From a virus, in IMG/VR virus record IMGVR_UViG_3300032050_000187, positions 1 through 52,895 of that record: a stretch of DNA of 52,895 nucleotides; one strand, given 5' to 3'. The translations under genes were made by a program, and so were the position numbers. The first letter of the stretch is position 1; each line of letters begins with the position of its first letter. Below the pieces are notes generated by a model, which saw nothing but the letters and a program-made list of their open reading frames with translations, ran no database searches and had not been told where the DNA came from. Positions 1 to 8,029 of this stretch are shown in pieces.

Positions 1-71
1 TTGATGAGGTTTACGCTGTCCATAGCGGCGCTGTAGTGCTGGGCGATTTGTTCTGCGGTGATTTCATTCAT
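1..71 (-). CDS. Partial small protein, N-terminus only
   Basis: The first 23 codons of a leftward gene that runs off the window edge; the protein begins MNEITAEQIAQHYSAAMDSV. Its ATG (69-71) overlaps the stop of the S74 fibre gene by 4 bases (ATGA), the usual junction in this genome, so it is the next late gene downstream. Short proteins of this kind often follow tail fibres in podophages. The visible part is too short to assign a function. Confidence 0.6.
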   Translation of the reverse strand, partial: MNEITAEQIAQHYSAAMDSVNLI

Positions 72-1459
72 GCTGATGCTCCGTTGAGTTGGGCTTTGAG
101 GCTGTCAACCTCTGCTTTGAGTGTCTGTATTGCTTTGAGCAACACCACAGTCAGGCGTTCATATTGGAAGCCTTCAACTTCACCATCTGCGCCATAGCTA
201 ACCAATTCTTTAATTCCAGCGGCATCGACTTCATCCGCAACAATACCAAAATGGTCTTTTGTTTGGTCATCGTGTTCAGACTTGGATTTGTATCGAACCC
301 CACGCAAAAGGTTGATGTCAACTTCTTCTATGTCACGAATGTCCTGTTTGTATTTCAAAGCAGATGTTGACCTTGCAATTGAACCGTTTGAAAGAACAAC
401 CATATTTGCCGCATTCGCACTTGTAACGCTATAAGCGGCTGGGCAAACAAGAGTAGGGCCATTATCAACATACAGCCTCGGATTCCCATCCCCATCAGAC
501 AGCACGATGTAGTTGCTTGCTGTGCGAATGTCTAAGCCGCCTTGGTTGCCGTTGTAGCCGCCAAGGATGGTGTTTTTAATGCCTGTAGTTACAGAATAGC
601 CAGCTTGAAAACCTACAAAACAGTTAAATGCGCCAATAGTGCCGCCAGTGTTGTGTGAATATCCAGCTTGAGTGCCAAGAAAGGTGTTATAGGACTGTGT
701 TGTTCCTGAATACCCCGCCTGATAACCTACAGCAGTGTTGTTTGAGGCTGTGGTGTTTGCTTGAAGGGCTCCTTGACCCATTGCGGTGTTGTTTGCGCCT
801 GTTGTGTTGTAATAAAGCGCACTCTCACCGAACGCAGAATTATTATTGGCGGTGCTATTTGTGTACAGTGCGCCATTGCCCACTGCTGTATTTTGTACCC
901 CACTTGTATTGCTGTACAAAGAAATTCTTCCAACAGCAGTGTTATTTGTGTTTCCACCCGCAGTGTGGCTATATAAAGCCTGATACCCCACAGCAGTGTT
1001 GTTGGAGGCTGTGGTGTTGCTCTCTAATGCAGAACGACCAATAGCTGTATTGCTACCACCAGTAGTATTTGAAAACATTGAAAACAAACCAAGCACGGAA
1101 TTTGAACTTCCTGTCGTATTTGCTTGTAAGCAATCAGCACCAACAGCGGTATTTTCAGTTCCTGTTGTATTTGCTTTTAATGCGGCCTTGCCAAAAGCAG
1201 TTTCTGAACTTCCTGTCGTATTAGCCGCCAAAGCACTTGCACCCACCGCAGTGTTGGTGGATACAGCACCTGCGCCACGGCCTACGGTAACCCCTTGAAC
1301 TGTGATGTCGCTTGTGGTGGTAAGGGTGGTGATCGTTCCGCCACCAACAGCCATGACCCCCGATGTGGAAGGCAAAGTCACAGTCACAGTACCAGCCACT
1401 GCTGGTGCGCTCAGAGTCACTGCCCCTGATGTATCTCCATTTACAACAATGCTTGCCAT
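68..1459 (-). CDS. Tail fibre with YadA-like repeats and S74 autoprocessing domain
   Basis: 463 aa. Residues about 68-300 hold some 14 copies of a short repeat of the form NTAVGxxALxxNTTG, as in trimeric adhesin heads, where each repeat forms one coil of a trimeric beta-roll. The last 98 residues match the peptidase S74 intramolecular chaperone. The motif SALKYKQDI supplies the expected Ser (about 366) and Lys (about 371) dyad, and GIVADEV and a C-terminal leucine coiled coil follow. In this family the C-terminal domain helps the fibre trimerise and then cleaves itself off just before the Ser. The likely role is a receptor-binding fibre. Good RBS (AAGGATTTAATATG). A distal tail gene at the end of the visible late operon. 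Confidence 0.88.
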   Translation of the reverse strand: MASIVVNGDTSGAVTLSAPAVAGTVTVTLPSTSGVMAVGGGTITTLTTTSDITVQGVTVGRGAGAVSTNTAVGASALAANTTGSSETAFGKAALKANTTGTENTAVGADCLQANTTGSSNSVLGLFSMFSNTTGGSNTAIGRSALESNTTASNNTAVGYQALYSHTAGGNTNNTAVGRISLYSNTSGVQNTAVGNGALYTNSTANNNSAFGESALYYNTTGANNTAMGQGALQANTTASNNTAVGYQAGYSGTTQSYNTFLGTQAGYSHNTGGTIGAFNCFVGFQAGYSVTTGIKNTILGGYNGNQGGLDIRTASNYIVLSDGDGNPRLYVDNGPTLVCPAAYSVTSANAANMVVLSNGSIARSTSALKYKQDIRDIEEVDINLLRGVRYKSKSEHDDQTKDHFGIVADEVDAAGIKELVSYGADGEVEGFQYERLTVVLLKAIQTLKAEVDSLKAQLNGASA

Positions 1460-1468
1460 ATTAAATCC

Positions 1469-2281
1469 TTAAACAATTACCCAACGACTGCCTGAACTGA
1501 CCGTTACCGCTTGCCCACTTGCCACAGCTACAGGCCCAGCAGACATAGCTGAATATCCCACCGCAATGGTGTAACTTGCAGACACCGTTTGGCTGTTCAC
1601 CACAAGCCCATTCAATGCAACTGGGACTGAAGCCTGCAACTCGCCTGTGCTTGGCTTGTAGAGCAGCTTGGCGTTGCCTGTGTACAAAGTGGAAGCGTTG
1701 CCAGTCGTGACGCTAGAGAACACCGGGTATAAGTTGCTTGCAGTGCTTGTGTCGTTGGAGATCACTGCCCCGCCCAAGAGCGTCCAGTTTGTGCCGTCAT
1801 ACCCCTCATACTGGGACAACGTGCTGTTCCAACGAATCTTGCCCACTGCACCCGTAGGCCGCTCACCTGTCGTACCCGCTGAGATTTTTAACGCACCCGT
1901 GGAGTTGAACGATGAGTCCCCCGAAGCGGCCAGGATGTTTACATCAACCGTAGTACCCGCAGAGTCTATGTACACCGCCCGTTCGGCAGGCTGTGTGACA
2001 AACACATCTTTTGATCCCGCAGCAAAATTTACCAACGCATTTGAGTTGCTGGAATTTAAGACAGTTGTACGAGAGAGTAGGTTACCCGCTGTGGTGTACG
2101 TGCCAATCCCCACCTCATACTCACCTGTGACTACGTTGGCAATGGTGTAGTAAGTGCTGTTACTGTTGCCAATACCAGCAAGAAAAGTCTGAAAGCCCGT
2201 GTACGCGCCACCTAGCGTTACAGAGCCAGTGCCTGTAGTGGTGGTAGTTTCACGGACTCGATCCGCGAGGACGAGTGCCAT
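1469..2281 (-). CDS. Tail/fibre-associated structural protein
   Basis: 270 aa. It begins MALVLADRVRETTTTTGTGS, a start I associate with virion proteins found beside tail fibres in aquatic phages. The sequence is rich in Thr, Ser, Gly and Asn with alternating beta-strand patterns, and has a central segment (GERPTGAVGKIRWNSTLSQYEGYDG) typical of fibre or hinge modules. It lies directly upstream of the S74 fibre and probably links it to the tail. No catalytic residues are seen. The exact virion position is inferred from context. Confidence 0.65.
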   Translation of the reverse strand: MALVLADRVRETTTTTGTGSVTLGGAYTGFQTFLAGIGNSNSTYYTIANVVTGEYEVGIGTYTTAGNLLSRTTVLNSSNSNALVNFAAGSKDVFVTQPAERAVYIDSAGTTVDVNILAASGDSSFNSTGALKISAGTTGERPTGAVGKIRWNSTLSQYEGYDGTNWTLLGGAVISNDTSTASNLYPVFSSVTTGNASTLYTGNAKLLYKPSTGELQASVPVALNGLVVNSQTVSASYTIAVGYSAMSAGPVAVASGQAVTVSSGSRWVIV

Positions 2282-2284
2282 AGA

Positions 2285-2464
2285 TCATGCTCCTGTCAGT
2301 TGAGACTCTTCAAACCAGCGTTGTTGAGTTGCTCCATCGGTATCCGTCCACTCGATCAGATACGACACTACACCTTCTTCGCTCATACGCAGTGCAAGCA
2401 CCGGGCCTTGGGGGATGACTGCGACAGCCTTAACAACGTCGCCTTTTTTGAAAGTTGTTGCCAT
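2285..2464 (-). CDS. Small conserved-looking phage protein
   Basis: 59 aa starting MATTFKKGDVVKAVAVIPQG. The ATG at 2464 has the RBS AAAAGG; an upstream in-frame TTG would add six residues but has none. The pattern KGDVVKA...YLIEWTDxDG...RWFxESQL suggests a small SH3-like beta-barrel. Function unknown. It sits between two tail-module genes, so it may be a virion or assembly factor. Confidence 0.6.
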   Translation of the reverse strand: MATTFKKGDVVKAVAVIPQGPVLALRMSEEGVVSYLIEWTDTDGATQQRWFEESQLTGA

Positions 2465-2478
2465 GATTTTCCTTTTAA

Positions 2479-3057
2479 TCAAGCAGCCAATGACAACGTG
2501 TACGTGACACTCAATGTATCGCCAGACACAACGGCGCGATCCCCAGGGGCACTGAAGTCTGCGGCTGAGTACAACGTACCAGTTGTGCCGCTTTTGGTGT
2601 TGTTGCTGGTCAAGAACGCACCGCCAACAGTCGTCGTGCCGTTGATGCTGAATGTGGCAGGAGAAGCTGAATTGGTGGCCACTGAGGGGTTGGCAGTCGT
2701 GGGGGTTCCAAACGTGCAGGCAGGGCGAGTGGCTTGGCTGTAGGCCACAACTTCAGTCCAACCAGCATGGGAAGACATGGTGTCACCAGCCGCAGGAGTG
2801 TTTGACGCCCCTGCGCCATAAAGACCAATGTACCAAGCTGCGGTGTATGCGCTGCCCGTGAAGTACTTGGCGTTCATGTCTTGTAGACCGACGTTGACCA
2901 CCAGATTAGGGGCTTCGTCTTCCCACTTCAGATTGCCGTCTTTGTCGTGGCACTGAATCTTGTACACGCCTTTTGCGCTTGCGCTATCAGCGGCGAAGCC
3001 ACCAGCAATCAAGCTGCTTGAGGCAACATCTTTGGATTTAACTTTATCGTTGAACAT
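2479..3057 (-). CDS. Putative virion structural protein
   Basis: 192 aa. Middle motifs include VYKIQCHDKDGNLKWEDEAPN and WYIGLYGAG, followed by a beta-rich, Thr/Ser-rich C-terminus ending in LSVTYTLSLAA. This fits a small beta-sandwich tail protein. Good RBS (AAGGAGCAATCATG) and 9 bp after the upstream gene. No catalytic motif is seen. The call rests on composition and position in the tail cluster. Confidence 0.6.
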   Translation of the reverse strand: MFNDKVKSKDVASSSLIAGGFAADSASAKGVYKIQCHDKDGNLKWEDEAPNLVVNVGLQDMNAKYFTGSAYTAAWYIGLYGAGASNTPAAGDTMSSHAGWTEVVAYSQATRPACTFGTPTTANPSVATNSASPATFSINGTTTVGGAFLTSNNTKSGTTGTLYSAADFSAPGDRAVVSGDTLSVTYTLSLAA

Positions 3058-3066
3058 GATTGCTCC

Positions 3067-3489
3067 TTAAACAAGCCGAATGAGTGCCGATGTGCTGGTG
3101 TTTGCAGGCATCGTCACGGGAAAAGTGTTGGTGGATGTTTTGTTACTGCCAAAGTCCAAGACGCACACAGCGCCATTGGCCCCGGCCTTGTAAATCAAAG
3201 CGCCCCTGGCAGTGATAACCCCCGTCCAAGACGGGGATGAAAAATTGATGAACACAATGCTTCCAGAAGAAGCCAACTCCGTGCCGATGGTTGCAGTAAT
3301 GATTTGACCGCCAGCGACGTAGTTGCCCCCAGACGCCTCATCAGCCGCAGTGTACGCCGTGGTGTTCTGGTCAAGTGTGGCCGCGTTGGTGTACAGCGCC
3401 AAGTAAAACGTGTCTGACGCAAAATTGATCGTGCCGTTTGCCAGCCCGGAGCGAAGTGTGTTGCAACTGTAGTTGCCAGTGAACGCCAT
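3067..3489 (-). CDS. Putative virion structural protein
   Basis: 140 aa starting MAFTGNYSCNTLRSGLANGT, with FYLALYTNAATLDQNTTAY. The pattern is an all-beta protein, probably head or tail. The ATG is chosen because it overlaps the upstream stop (TGATG); an in-frame TTG lies one codon earlier. Function inferred only from its place between an adaptor-like protein and tail proteins. Confidence 0.62.
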   Translation of the reverse strand: MAFTGNYSCNTLRSGLANGTINFASDTFYLALYTNAATLDQNTTAYTAADEASGGNYVAGGQIITATIGTELASSGSIVFINFSSPSWTGVITARGALIYKAGANGAVCVLDFGSNKTSTNTFPVTMPANTSTSALIRLV

Positions 3490-4202
3490 CAACGCACTCC
3501 GTTATTCTGCGGCAACGGCGCTTGCCGATACTGCCCGCTGCGGTATGCGTCGCTGCGCTCCAACCCGTCACCCAGACGCTGCGCCAGTGCAAGTGCTTCT
3601 TTGTACTTGGTTTCGTACATGGTGATGATGTCAACCTCACCCTTCATGAAGATGTACGCTTCCACCAAAGACCCGTACAACAGCACAGTATCAAAGTTGT
3701 CGCCCAGCCAAGTACGGCCATCAGCCGCAACAGTGATTGAGTCTGGGTAGAAGAAGTAGTGCAACTCCATGTTGTACACGGCATCAGGCGTGGGGCCAAG
3801 GATGAACGACAACTCGTCGCTGTTGCTGTATGACGGGCCAAAGAGCGCGTAGTACTTCGGGATGGCTGTGTCCGTTGGCTGTGGATACGCTTGACGGATG
3901 AAGTTCACATCCTTGTTCAACAGGTACTCGTATGAGCCGTCTGCGGCAATCACAGCCATTGAATACGAGGCCAAGAAGTCTGACGGGCACGCCAAGTACT
4001 TATTGCTTGTGGTTGTGAACCCGGTTACGTTTTTACGCAACGATGGGAACTGAACCGAGTTGTATATACGTTGTTCAGCCTGCGTGATGAAAATATTGAT
4101 CTGTGTCGTTGCAGACACAGTACCCCCACTCGCAAGGTACACATCGGGAAACTGGTTCTCGGTGTAGCTCTGAATTGTGTTGTACAACTCGGTGTAGTTC
4201 AT
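3489..4202 (-). CDS. Head-tail adaptor-like protein
   Basis: 237 aa, N-terminus MNYTELYNTIQSYTENQFPD. The helical start followed by ITQAEQRIYNSVQFPSLRKN and LYGSLVEAYIFMKGE resembles the adaptor/connector proteins found below podovirus portals. Such proteins form a dodecameric ring between portal and tail. Its start overlaps the end of the next upstream small gene by ATGA. The 312-aa gene at 5030-5968 looks related in role, so one could be the adaptor and the other a nozzle or tail tube protein. Confidence 0.65.
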   Translation of the reverse strand: MNYTELYNTIQSYTENQFPDVYLASGGTVSATTQINIFITQAEQRIYNSVQFPSLRKNVTGFTTTSNKYLACPSDFLASYSMAVIAADGSYEYLLNKDVNFIRQAYPQPTDTAIPKYYALFGPSYSNSDELSFILGPTPDAVYNMELHYFFYPDSITVAADGRTWLGDNFDTVLLYGSLVEAYIFMKGEVDIITMYETKYKEALALAQRLGDGLERSDAYRSGQYRQAPLPQNNGVR

Positions 4203-4399
4203 GCCATCGGACCTCTGGCCATCTTGCCTTTGGTCTGCGCTTTACCACCACGCACCACAATACCGGAGGTCTTCATGGGTGGGTAGTCTTGACTGCGTGT
4301 GTTGGCCACAGACACGTTTGCTTTGCGCATCGTCTCTTTGGCTGGCTCTTCGCCAACGATCACGTTGGCCACTTTGGTTGCTTGCTTGTAGGTCGCCAT
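4199..4399 (-). CDS. Small basic protein of the virion module
   Basis: 66 aa starting MATYKQATKVANVIVGEEPA and ending GGKAQTKGKMARGPMA. Lys-rich with a Gly-rich basic tail. The start is the ATG just after the upstream stop (TGATATG). One of a run of small basic proteins between tail and capsid genes. Function unknown; DNA binding or co-packaging is possible but unproven. Confidence 0.5.
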   Translation of the reverse strand: MATYKQATKVANVIVGEEPAKETMRKANVSVANTRSQDYPPMKTSGIVVRGGKAQTKGKMARGPMA

Positions 4400-4400
4400 A

Positions 4401-4592
4401 TCAGCCCCCACGACCAACGCTGCGCTGGTTCATGATTTTGGCTTTGTTGCGCCCGTATTTGAGCATGTCGCTGTTGGTCTTGCCGCCAGCTCTAAGCTTG
4501 GTCATTGGCTTGCCAGGGTGCAGCTTTTTCTCATGCTTATGCACCGCGCCTGCGATCATCTTCTTGTCTTGTGCCAAGTCTTTCTTGTCCAT
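4401..4592 (-). CDS. Small highly basic protein
   Basis: 63 aa, starting MDKKDLAQDKKMIAGAVHKH, with KLHPGKPMTKLRAGGKTN. About a third of the residues are Lys, Arg or His. Strong RBS (GGAGTTCAAAATG). No family recognised. Company and composition fit the other Lys/Gly-rich proteins of this cluster. Confidence 0.55.
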   Translation of the reverse strand: MDKKDLAQDKKMIAGAVHKHEKKLHPGKPMTKLRAGGKTNSDMLKYGRNKAKIMNQRSVGRGG

Positions 4593-4601
4593 TTTGAACT
4601 C

Positions 4602-5030
4602 CTAAGTTACGCTTACCGTGACTGTACCCAATTGCACGTTCAAAACCAAGTTATTTGGTGTCAAAGCGGCATCAAAAAATTCTGAACCCCCAACAGGTGT
4701 CCAGCCCCACTGAAAAATCCTGCTGCCCCCGCTGAGAATCCCCTGGGCATCAGCCGCCGAACTGTTGGTCAGCACGATCTGCAAACCTGTTCGACCGGAC
4801 ACTTTGTAGCTGATGTCAGGCCTGGGGTCTCTAATCCCTTGCGGGTCATCCACCGGGTACATGCCCAGTTGCAACTGCGGCTGATCCGGGTCCCAACACT
4901 GGGGGCACACCTTGAGATCATATACCTTGGTCTTGACAACTTCTTTGCGCAGCGTGGTCAATTTGAAGCGAAACCCACAACGGTCGCACTCCGCAATTGA
5001 GTTCTTGCCAGACGCAAACCTGTTACCCAT
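4602..5030 (-). CDS. Zinc-ribbon virion-module protein
   Basis: 142 aa. The N-terminus carries CDRCGFRF near residue 15 and CPQCW near residue 42, two CxxC pairs able to hold one zinc ion. The C-terminal half is beta-rich (VQLGTVTVSVT at the end). It overlaps the upstream adaptor-like gene by one base (TAATG), so translation is probably coupled. Likely a small head-tail or tail accessory protein; the exact role is not known. Confidence 0.6.
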   Translation of the reverse strand: MGNRFASGKNSIAECDRCGFRFKLTTLRKEVVKTKVYDLKVCPQCWDPDQPQLQLGMYPVDDPQGIRDPRPDISYKVSGRTGLQIVLTNSSAADAQGILSGGSRIFQWGWTPVGGSEFFDAALTPNNLVLNVQLGTVTVSVT

Positions 5031-5968
5031 TACGTACCCCCAATGAACATCTGCCTGGGCACAAGCCGCAGGGACGCACGTTCTTGGTCTTCATCCGCAG
5101 CCGACATCCAGGCTTCGTCATACTGTTGTTTGAGCACCCCCAGACGGTCTATGCCGCCAGGGATTTTGAGCGCAATGTAGTACGACAAGCCAGCCACCAT
5201 GCAGGGATAAAAGCGGAACGGCACATCCATGACGTTCACGCCACCGCCAGCATCTTGCACCCGGCGCATGCGCCAGTAGACAAACTGGTAGGTCTGGGAG
5301 CCATCAGGTGTGGGCCACACAGTGACACGGGGGGTGTTGTTGATGCGGATGGGGTTGCCCGCCGTAGGTGTCTGTTGGGTCGTGCCGTTTTGTGCACGAA
5401 ACACGTTACTTAGGGTATTCCCTGATATATAGTTGTAAAACACCGTCTCTGTGCCGCCTGTAGCCACGATGTCCACGTACCCAATGGCCGGGAGCCCGAC
5501 AACTGAGTTCAACGTAATTGTTGCGGCAGTCAAGTCTTGGGACACAAACGTCGAAGCGGTGGTGGCCACCTGCCCGTCCAGGCGCTGATACCAGACCTGA
5601 ATGGGACGGGCTTGGTTGAGCTTGTTGGGGATGGTTGCGTAGGTGGACACGCTGATGCGCGTGATGGTCAAGTCCGCTTGATTGGACAGGATGTTGGCGT
5701 TGGTGCGGATCACATGGTCCAGCAAATCAACGGTATCCGTTGGAATAGCGTAGGTGTTCAGTCCTTGTGTCAGGGTAATCGTGCCCTGCTCAAACGTCCA
5801 CATGTTGACGCCACGGTTGGCCCAGTCAGCAAACAGCAAGTTAAGGGACCGACGCGCAGTTCGCAGGTCATACCCCGTGCGCATCTCTGAACCCGCACGC
5901 TCAAACGCCTCTTCGACCACTTCAGTGAGGTCGAGGTTAAAGCCTGATTGTCCAGAGGTGACTGCCAT
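5030..5968 (-). CDS. Head-tail adaptor / tail tubular-like protein
   Basis: 312 aa. The N-terminal helical segment (VVEEAFERAGSEMRTGYDLR, then LNLLFADWANRG) and C-terminal helix (YYIALKIPGG...LKQQYDEAWMSA) bracket a beta-rich insert. This architecture is shared by podovirus gp4/gp11-like adaptors that sit under the portal. It overlaps the preceding gene by TAATG. Confidence is good for the adaptor class, lower for which ring of the tail it forms. Confidence 0.7.
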   Translation of the reverse strand: MAVTSGQSGFNLDLTEVVEEAFERAGSEMRTGYDLRTARRSLNLLFADWANRGVNMWTFEQGTITLTQGLNTYAIPTDTVDLLDHVIRTNANILSNQADLTITRISVSTYATIPNKLNQARPIQVWYQRLDGQVATTASTFVSQDLTAATITLNSVVGLPAIGYVDIVATGGTETVFYNYISGNTLSNVFRAQNGTTQQTPTAGNPIRINNTPRVTVWPTPDGSQTYQFVYWRMRRVQDAGGGVNVMDVPFRFYPCMVAGLSYYIALKIPGGIDRLGVLKQQYDEAWMSAADEDQERASLRLVPRQMFIGGT

Positions 5969-6201
5969 TATCTAAACCCTGCTGTTTTCTTCGCAATACT
6001 TTTGGGCTGGGCCACAAACTGTTTACCTGCCGCCTTACCTTGCCGCTTGGCTTTGGTGGTAGCCGCGTACTCAGCAGGAGACAAGGACTTGATTGCCGCT
6101 TCTGGAAGATACCGCTCCCCCGTCTTTGACGAAGGCTTCCCCGACTTGGTGCGCCACTTCTGGTCACCCCAGTTTTTAAGGGAAGTTTGCGGTGCTTTCA
6201 A
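5968..6201 (-). CDS. Small basic protein resembling DUF5872
   Basis: 77 aa, with KWRTKSGKPSSKTGERYLPE and KGKQ-like Lys stretches. The WRTKSGK...TGERYLP pattern resembles the DUF5872 type found in many phage genomes, whose function is unknown. It overlaps the upstream gene by ATGA and the next by TAATG. Strongly basic, so nucleic-acid binding is a reasonable guess only. Confidence 0.6.
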   Translation of the reverse strand: MKAPQTSLKNWGDQKWRTKSGKPSSKTGERYLPEAAIKSLSPAEYAATTKAKRQGKAAGKQFVAQPKSIAKKTAGFR

Positions 6202-6473
6202 TCGCGGTAGCCCCCGCCCGCAGCCTTGTACTTCTTGGCAACAAGCTGTGCTTTACGTGCTGACCATTGCCCCGCGCCCGTGCCATGAGTTGCTGCGGCT
6301 TTTACCTGAGACACAATTCGCTTGCGCAAACCGGGCTTGGTGTAATTGCCAGCAGCATTGACTTTCCCGCCTTCTTTGTACTGCTTGAAGTCGGTATCGT
6401 CACGGCGTTCTTTTCGAACGCCCTTGGGCATTTTGGATGGGCTGATGTCGCCCATCCCGCGTGAGGCCATCAT
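6198..6473 (-). CDS. Small basic phage protein with GQWSARKAQ motif
   Basis: 91 aa. The C-terminal half (KPGLRKRIVSQVKAAATHGT, then GAGQWSARKAQLVAKKYKAA and GGGYRD) is a pattern I have seen in many phage small proteins of unknown role. Two ATG codons stand together at the start; the first is used here. It lies in the basic-protein cluster directly after the DUF3008-like gene. Confidence 0.6.
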   Translation of the reverse strand: MMASRGMGDISPSKMPKGVRKERRDDTDFKQYKEGGKVNAAGNYTKPGLRKRIVSQVKAAATHGTGAGQWSARKAQLVAKKYKAAGGGYRD

Positions 6474-6474
6474 C

Positions 6475-6840
6475 TCAGCACTTGCCGCCAGACTTCATGC
6501 CCAGGGGCTTGGAGCCAGCCATCTTGACCATGGTGCCCTTGGTCTTGCCTTTGGTGGCAACGCCGTCACGGCTGGGTGCACCAGTCTTGACGCTGCCCAT
6601 TTTGGCGCTAGTGATACCACCAGAAGCCATCTTCTTCGTGCCCATTGCTTTTTTCTTAGCAATCATTTCCATGAAAGGGTTTGCTTTAGCCATATCACCA
6701 CCTCTTTTAAAAGACTTGCCTTTGTCGGCGTTTGAAAAATCTTTGCCCACAGACTGTGGGACCCCTACTTTCTTGGCGAACGATGGATTGTGGGCCACCG
6801 CAGCCATGAAATTGTGCTGTTTCTTACTTGTTGACGGCAT
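6475..6840 (-). CDS. DUF3008-like protein with basic Gly/Lys tail
   Basis: 121 aa from MPSTSKKQHNFMAAVAHNPS. This opening is the signature of DUF3008, a small phage and bacterial family of unknown function. After KVGVPQSVGKDFSNADKGKS the protein continues with a second part rich in Met, Gly and Lys, including MASGGITS and the end MKSGGKC. The start is taken at the MPST Met; an ATG two codons earlier is also possible. It overlaps the holin candidate upstream. Confidence 0.7.
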   Translation of the reverse strand: MPSTSKKQHNFMAAVAHNPSFAKKVGVPQSVGKDFSNADKGKSFKRGGDMAKANPFMEMIAKKKAMGTKKMASGGITSAKMGSVKTGAPSRDGVATKGKTKGTMVKMAGSKPLGMKSGGKC

Positions 6841-7036
6841 CGTCATCTTTCTTGTTCCAGGGGAGCAACTCAGAAAACGCTTTACCCGTGACCATCTCTG
6901 TGATGCGCATGGAAGTCCACACGATGGTCAACACGCCACCGACCAGAGCAACAACAGGTGTCACGACCCCGAGGAAGCCCCCGAGGCCTACCACAACTGC
7001 CGCGCCGTCAACCATGTTTTTGGTGTCGTGGTTCAT
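6824..7036 (-). CDS. Putative holin, small membrane protein
   Basis: 70 aa. After a short polar N-terminus (MNHDTKNMVDG) there are one or two hydrophobic stretches (AAVVVGLGGFLGVVTPVVAL and VGGVLTIVWTSM). A charged C-terminus follows (WNKKDDDAVNK). Size and topology match small class II-like holins, which open the inner membrane for endolysin. No endolysin is adjacent; the only muralytic domain in the window is in the 730-aa protein at 47688-49880. A membrane-bound assembly factor is the main alternative. Confidence 0.6.
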   Translation of the reverse strand: MNHDTKNMVDGAAVVVGLGGFLGVVTPVVALVGGVLTIVWTSMRITEMVTGKAFSELLPWNKKDDDAVNK

Positions 7037-7037
7037 G

Positions 7038-7292
7038 TCAGCACTTCCATGCTCTCAATGATTTATTGATCCGACTGTTTGGGTCTTTGGCTGTCTTCTC
7101 GGATGTGAGCTTTTTCTTCATCCCAGTCATCCTTGCACAGAAAGAGTCGCGCCTGCTGCCGCCCTCTGGCTGCGGTGCTTTCAACCCCGGCTTGCCGGGG
7201 TTGGCCTTGTTGTAGGAAGCCCGACCCTTGGCGTTCAAGCCGCCCTTCTCGGATTTGCCTTCCTTGCGTTGCCATGCAGGTGACTTAGCCAT
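7038..7292 (-). CDS. Small basic protein resembling DUF6321
   Basis: 84 aa from MAKSPAWQRKEGKSEKGGLN. The series AWQRKEGK, GGLNAKGRASYNKANPGK, RRDSFCARMTGMKKKL and SRINKSLRAWKC is typical of a phage family of unknown function (I recall DUF6321). The ATG is preferred over an upstream in-frame TTG. It overlaps the end of the previous gene by 8 bp. Strongly basic with two Cys near the C-terminal half. Confidence 0.65.
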   Translation of the reverse strand: MAKSPAWQRKEGKSEKGGLNAKGRASYNKANPGKPGLKAPQPEGGSRRDSFCARMTGMKKKLTSEKTAKDPNSRINKSLRAWKC

Positions 7293-7572
7293 AAACAATT
7301 GTCACGCCCGTGATGTTGGTCACATCAACGTAAACGCCCGTGGTAAACAAGATGCCTTCACCGGGGATAGGTAGAAGAAACGTGTTTGCTGTGCCTGCGG
7401 GGGTGTCCACATCAAGCAGCAAGTCGCCTGTGTTGTCTGTTCCGTTGTAGAACTTGACCGACCCTGCGCTTGCCCCTGCAAGCCCGTAGACGGTTTTTAC
7501 GCGAGTGCGGTACGCAACTGCTTGCCCGTCTGCCGTCAGCCGCGTTGATTTAACATCGGTTTGCATCGTCAT
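7285..7572 (-). CDS. Small beta-rich capsid-associated protein
   Basis: 95 aa. It begins MTMQTDVKSTRLTADGQAVA and has alternating beta motifs (VKFYNGTDNTGDLLLDVDTP, GVYVDVTNITGVTIVYG). The ATG follows AAAGGAG at good spacing. The gene sits two genes downstream of the capsid gene, behind a UUCG hairpin. A small head decoration or tail protein is likely; no homologue can be named. Confidence 0.6.
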   Translation of the reverse strand: MTMQTDVKSTRLTADGQAVAYRTRVKTVYGLAGASAGSVKFYNGTDNTGDLLLDVDTPAGTANTFLLPIPGEGILFTTGVYVDVTNITGVTIVYG

Positions 7573-7592
7573 AATCAAACTCCTTTAAAACA

Positions 7593-7606
7593 GGGGCCGA
7601 AGCCCC
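7593..7606 (-). terminator. UUCG-loop hairpin between late genes
   Basis: On the leftward strand GGGGC-TTCG-GCCCC, a 5-bp GC stem closed by a stable cUUCGg tetraloop, followed by TGTTTTAAAGGAG. It lies after the stop of the 7617-7925 gene and just before the next RBS. A weak terminator or an mRNA-stabilising hairpin. The same core occurs at 36321-36334 in the early operon. Confidence 0.55.
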
Positions 7607-7616
7607 GTTGGGTTGA

Positions 7617-7925
7617 TTAGCTCAGAGCAGCGCCAACAGCGGTAACCCAGGCAGAACCAGTAGAAATTACAAGGCAGTACTCGTTGTTGCCCGCGCCGTT
7701 GTCGCTAATCAAGCGAACTTGGCCAGCATTGGCAGCGGCTGCGGTAGGCAAAGCGGCGGTCAGGATAGCAGGCAGATCAACAAAAGAAGAGACCGTAACG
7801 CTGGCCACCGAGGTGGCAGTGCCAAAGGTTGCGTCAACAGTTACTGCGCCGGTGGTGGAATCAACAGAGATGGACTGAAAGCCATTCTGGGAACGAACTG
7901 GGCCGTTGAATGTGGTATTTGCCAT
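7617..7925 (-). CDS. Putative coat-associated protein
   Basis: 102 aa, MANTTFNGPVRSQNGFQSIS, then a Val/Thr/Ala-rich body and the end SAWVTAVGAALS. It resembles small structural proteins encoded next to phage capsid genes, with a beta-rich N-terminus often linked to surface decoration. Good RBS (AAGGAAACAATCATG). It lies beyond the terminator that follows the capsid gene, so it may be less expressed than the capsid. Confidence 0.6.
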   Translation of the reverse strand: MANTTFNGPVRSQNGFQSISVDSTTGAVTVDATFGTATSVASVTVSSFVDLPAILTAALPTAAAANAGQVRLISDNGAGNNEYCLVISTGSAWVTAVGAALS

Positions 7926-8029
7926 GATTGTTTCCTTACATGCAAGTGGGGCGTATCTGTCTGCATGTCGTCAGCCGGGACTGTCAGATACACCGGGAAG
8001 CCCGGAATGGGTGCAATATACACCAAAAG

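Noticed and set aside
270-1270. Dense direct repeats that look like a CRISPR or tandem-repeat array
   Set aside because: They are in-frame codons of the NTAVG-type fibre repeats, vary in sequence and spacing, and have no uniform spacers or cas genes.
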